Positions 61,473-64,000 of a DNA stretch of 64,000 nucleotides are shown in pieces (the first letter of the stretch is position 1; every line of letters starts with the position of its first letter). Made by a program: the position numbers and the translations under genes. Under the pieces are notes generated by a model that was not told where the DNA came from, did no database searches, and saw only the letters and a list, made by a program, of their open reading frames with translations. Source of the stretch: Streptomyces sp. NBC_01591 (GTDB lineage: Bacteria; Actinomycetota; Actinomycetes; Streptomycetales; Streptomycetaceae); NCBI RefSeq assembly GCF_035918155.1, contig NZ_CP109327.1, positions 8,122,001 to 8,186,000 on the forward strand. The letters are read 5' to 3'.

Positions 61473-61682
61473 ATGCGCATCCTGTACAACCTTTTGCGAT
61501 CGGTGCGGAACGTGAGGGGAAGATCACTCATCCGCGCGCGGGCGGGCGCGTGTGGTGAGTAACGGGCGCCCGGCGCGGCGCTCATGGCCTTCTCGTGCGG
61601 CCCTCTTGAGCCCCCGACGGCACCACCCGTACGCTGCGTCGGTGCGCGCGGGCGCGCCTACCGGGGAGGTGGAAGCGCCGTC

Positions 61683-62762
61683 ATGGCCGACTCACTGTCC
61701 GAGGACGACATCCTCGAAGCGGTCGCCCGGCACATCGGCTGCCCGGGGCAGGGTCCACAGTTGCGGCGGACGGGCGCCGACATCGCCCGGCATCCGATGC
61801 TCGACCTGCGCATCGTGCGTTGCGTGGAGAGCCGCAGCACGCGGCCGGAGACCAGGCCGGGCAGGTACGACACATCGGGACGGCCGACGTACGAAGGGGA
61901 GCTGCGCGACCATCCGGTCGAGCCGCCGAAGGACCCGGCCGAGCCGCGGGAGGTGGAGTTCGTGCTCCACGGTTCGGTGCGGACGGTGGCCTGTGGCTGC
62001 GACGAAGGCCGGCAGCCGTGCTCGCGCTGCCGGGCCAAGGGAAAACTGCGCTGCGAGACCGGCCCGTTGTGCCCGGCCTGCAAAGGCGTGGAGCCGTGTA
62101 CCTGGTGCGACGGCACGGGCGAACGCCGCAAGGACCGTGCGTCGGCCGGGCCGGCGCGGGAGAAGCATCCGCCCGGACGCACCACCTGTCTGAAATGCCG
62201 CAAGCCACGCACCGCCTGTCCGCAGTGCCGGGGCTGGGGCACCGAGAAGTGCCCGCAGTGCGACGACACGGGCTTCAGGGACTGCCCGGTCTGCGGGGGT
62301 GAGAGGTCGACGGAGCACACCCCGTGCGACGGCACGGGCCTGGTCACCCTGTGGACGGGCGGATCGGTCGGGCACGCCCCGGAGCGGAGCGCGGTGAAGC
62401 TGCCGGACCCGGCGCCGCCGCTCCGGGTCCGGCAGCAGACCGGACGCACCGGTGCGTGGGAACGGGTGACGCTGACCTCGGCCGGCCGGCCGATACCCGA
62501 CGCTCTGGACCCCGCCCACGTCAAGGCCGTCGAATCGGCACTCGTGCTCCGCCCCGACGAGGTGGCCAGACGCGTCGACATCGGTTGGCTGCAGCTGGTG
62601 GCGGTCACGGTCCCGGACGATCCCGACCACGTCTTCTACGTCTTTCCCGGACCCGACGGTCCCGAGGTCCTCCCGATCTGGTCGAGGCGCAGATCCCTGC
62701 GGGTCGCCGCGGTGGTGGCCGGGGTGGTCGTACTGCTGCTGCTGGTGGCCGCGCTGGTCTGA
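61683..62762 (+). CDS. Cys-rich zinc-ribbon protein with C-terminal membrane anchor
   Basis: The 359-residue protein has an N-terminal soluble domain (about 1-100) and a DnaJ-like Cys-rich block (about 104-225) holding CSRC, CPAC, CTWC, CLKC, two CPQC and CPVC units. A beta-rich domain (about 235-325) and one C-terminal helix (about 338-357) with only two residues after it complete the protein. It should therefore be tail-anchored with the zinc block in the cytoplasm. J-domain and signal peptide are both absent. Function unknown; a chaperone-like or redox role is only a guess. The HAD phosphatase gene starts 12 bp later. Confidence 0.75.
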   Translation: MADSLSEDDILEAVARHIGCPGQGPQLRRTGADIARHPMLDLRIVRCVESRSTRPETRPGRYDTSGRPTYEGELRDHPVEPPKDPAEPREVEFVLHGSVRTVACGCDEGRQPCSRCRAKGKLRCETGPLCPACKGVEPCTWCDGTGERRKDRASAGPAREKHPPGRTTCLKCRKPRTACPQCRGWGTEKCPQCDDTGFRDCPVCGGERSTEHTPCDGTGLVTLWTGGSVGHAPERSAVKLPDPAPPLRVRQQTGRTGAWERVTLTSAGRPIPDALDPAHVKAVESALVLRPDEVARRVDIGWLQLVAVTVPDDPDHVFYVFPGPDGPEVLPIWSRRRSLRVAAVVAGVVVLLLLVAALV

Positions 62763-62774
62763 TTTGCTGGGAGC

Positions 62775-63263
62775 GTGAGAAGCGACCACCGGCCCCTGGC
62801 CGTATTCGACTTGGACGGCACGCTCGCGGACAGCGGCCACCGGCAGCATTATCTGGAGGGGCGCCGACGCGACTGGAACGGCTTCTTCTCCGCGGCCGTC
62901 GACGACCCGCCGCTTCCCGAAGGCGTACGGCTGGCGCTGAGCAGCGCCGAGCAGTGTGAGGTCAGGTATCTCACCGGCCGGCCCGAGCGCTGCCGCCGGG
63001 ACACCGTGGCATGGCTGGCGGAACACGGGCTGCCCGAGGGGCGGGTGTACATGCGCCGCAACGACGACCGCAGGCCGGCCCGGTACACCAAGCTGGAAAT
63101 CCTGAAGCGGCTGGGCCGGGAGCGAGAGGTCCGGGTGCTGGTCGATGACGACGAACTCGTCTGCGACGCGGCGGAGCAGGCCGGCTTCGCCGTGGTACGG
63201 GCCCGCTGGGCGAAGGCGTCGGCCGTGATCGAGGACGCGCAGGAGCGCGAGGGCCGTACCTGA
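62775..63263 (+). CDS. HAD-superfamily phosphatase (PNK 3'-phosphatase-like domain)
   Basis: The 162-residue protein is a single HAD domain: VFDLDGTLADS (nucleophile Asp), YLTGRPERCRRDT (motif II Thr), Lys in RYTKLEIL and motif IV VLVDDDELV. The HRxHYLxxxxxDWxxF pattern after motif I resembles the phosphatase half of T4 polynucleotide kinase. GTG 62775 is used. It is 12 bp behind the Cys-rich protein gene and likely co-transcribed. The substrate (nucleic acid 3' end or small phosphate) is unknown. Confidence 0.82.
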   Translation: MRSDHRPLAVFDLDGTLADSGHRQHYLEGRRRDWNGFFSAAVDDPPLPEGVRLALSSAEQCEVRYLTGRPERCRRDTVAWLAEHGLPEGRVYMRRNDDRRPARYTKLEILKRLGREREVRVLVDDDELVCDAAEQAGFAVVRARWAKASAVIEDAQEREGRT

Positions 63264-63290
63264 ACCGGATCCGAGCCGCAGCGGTGGGGG

Positions 63291-63506
63291 TCAGCTCGTC
63301 TCGTCGAGCCGGAAGCCCACTTTCAGGCCCACCTGGTAGTGCTCGACCCGGCCGTCCCTGATCTCGCCGCGCACTTGCGTGATCTCGAACCAGTCGAGAT
63401 TGTGCAACGTTTCCGAAGCTCTTGCGATGCCTCTGCGGATGGCGTCGTCGACGCCCTCGTGCGAGGTTCCGACGATTTCGGTGACCCGATAGATATGATT
63501 TGACAT
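63291..63506 (-). CDS. Dodecin
   Basis: The 71-residue protein matches dodecins: MSNHIYRVTEIVGTS, then DDAIRRGIARASETLHNLDWFEI with the Trp that stacks on flavin, and HYQVGLKVGFRLDE at the end. Twelve copies form a hollow shell that stores flavin (or CoA and flavin) and limits photochemical damage. GAGAGGAGA precedes the ATG. It is convergent with the HAD gene, 27 bp apart. Confidence 0.93.
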   Translation of the reverse strand: MSNHIYRVTEIVGTSHEGVDDAIRRGIARASETLHNLDWFEITQVRGEIRDGRVEHYQVGLKVGFRLDETS

Positions 63507-63593
63507 CTTATGTCTCCTCTCGTCCTTACCACGGTGCCCCACCCGGCCCGAGTCCGCGAGAGGTCGAAGTGCAGAATGTGCCGTGAACGGGCC

Positions 63594-63622
63594 TTGACCA
63601 AGCCAATGGTCCATACCAAAAT
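63594..63622 (+). promoter_or_regulatory. Promoter overlapped by a dre-like site
   Basis: TTGACC (63594-63599) and CAAAAT (63617-63622) are 17 bp apart. AATGGTCCATACCAAA (63605-63620) matches the DasR element at 10 of 12 core positions (TGGTCTAGACCA) and overlaps the -10. Repression of the sugar-binding protein gene by DasR is inferred. Confidence 0.5.
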
Positions 63623-63707
63623 CCAGCCACGCCCGTGCGAGCGCAGCCCGCAGTCCCCCACACCGGGTCCTGAATCAAGTCGTGCCGTTTCGCAGAAGGT
63701 GAACCTG

Positions 63708-64000
63708 GTGAAGAACCGCATACTCGTCGGAGCCGTCGCGCTCGTCTCCACCTTTGCGCTGGGGGGATGCGGCCTGGGCTCCGGCTCGGAGGCGTCCGGC
63801 AGCAAGAAGGTCACGATCTGGCTGATGAAGGACAGTGTCTCCGCCGATTTCCTGAAGCGGTTCACAAAGGCCTATCAGGACGAGCACCCGTCCATCGAGC
63901 TCGAGTTCAAGTTCCAGAGCTGGAGCGGAATCGGCCCGAAGGTCATCGGCGCCCTCAAGGGCAAGGACACCCCGGATGTCATCGAGGTCGGGAACACTCA
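63708..64000 (+). CDS. Sugar ABC transporter binding lipoprotein, DasA-like (partial)
   Basis: Only the first 97 codons are inside the window. They encode a lipoprotein signal (lipobox LGGC) followed by VTIWLMKDSVSADFLKRF and the family-1 solute-binding stretch DTPDVIEVGNT, much like Streptomyces DasA. GTG 63708 follows AGAAGG; an in-frame GTG lies at 63699. With a DasR-type box at its promoter, the likely ligand is chitobiose or another amino sugar. Permease genes would be expected beyond 64000. Confidence 0.75.
   Translation, partial: MKNRILVGAVALVSTFALGGCGLGSGSEASGSKKVTIWLMKDSVSADFLKRFTKAYQDEHPSIELEFKFQSWSGIGPKVIGALKGKDTPDVIEVGNT

Overview
This is a piece of a high-GC actinobacterial chromosome, almost certainly Streptomyces. 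Codon third positions are nearly all G or C, and many starts are GTG or leaderless. The gene families are typical of the genus: DMT exporter, Rpf-LysM-M23 wall enzyme, SpoIIE-type phosphatase, WS/DGAT, RmdA-like c-di-GMP enzyme, DasA-like sugar binder. No rRNA, tRNA, CRISPR array, phage or intact insertion sequence was seen. The mix of catabolic operons, gene fossils and orphan domains suggests an arm or accessory-rich region.

Layout. 0.1-1.6 kb: a TetR regulator with its own operator and a translationally coupled alpha/beta hydrolase, followed by a phospholipase C fossil. 1.9-8.0 kb: a divergent gamma-glutamylation catabolic locus (SDR, aldehyde dehydrogenase, glutamine-synthetase-like ligase, ethanolamine-type permease, gamma-glutamyl hydrolase), best read as ethanolamine to glycine plus glutamate, with a GlnR-like half-site array between the divergent genes. 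8.2-18.2 kb: Rpf-LysM-M23 protein, DMT exporter, FhuF-like iron reductase, a HEAT/GH2 hybrid pseudogene, a GH92 mannosidase with a LacI-type operator, an RsbW-like kinase, a wrecked hybrid histidine kinase, an atypical SDR and a 58-residue peptide. 18.4-23.6 kb: GH29 alpha-L-fucosidase and a small membrane-protein operon with two identical palindromes upstream. 24.2-30.3 kb: an iron-box-controlled siderophore uptake operon lacking its ATPase, a DasR-box chitinase and an FprA-type reductase.

30.5-48.9 kb: SpoIIE-type phosphatase, WS/DGAT with an MtrA-like repeat array, a three-gene L-fucose oxidation operon, an Fpg/Nei glycosylase, a LytTR/LytS system flanking an acetate-type symporter, an ECF sigma factor whose gene overlaps a convergent ZAS anti-sigma gene, a CAT-type amino acid permease, universal stress protein, polysaccharide deacetylase and several small surface proteins. 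49.5-64 kb: methyltransferase and RmdA-like GGDEF/EAL protein, LysR and an sdhCAB operon, an orphan carbohydrate-binding domain, UvrA2, a pyruvyltransferase, a Cys-rich tail-anchored protein, a HAD phosphatase, dodecin and a truncated DasA-like binding protein.

Themes. Three carbon/nitrogen circuits stand out: gamma-glutamyl ethanolamine use, fucoside breakdown (the fucosidase and the fucose operon, 16 kb apart, share an upstream ATCCGATGA/TCATCGGAT motif), and chitin/GlcNAc use (DasR-like boxes before the chitinase and the right-edge binding protein). At least four gene ruins show small deletions. Two single-C losses lie in C-rich runs and could alternatively be assembly errors.
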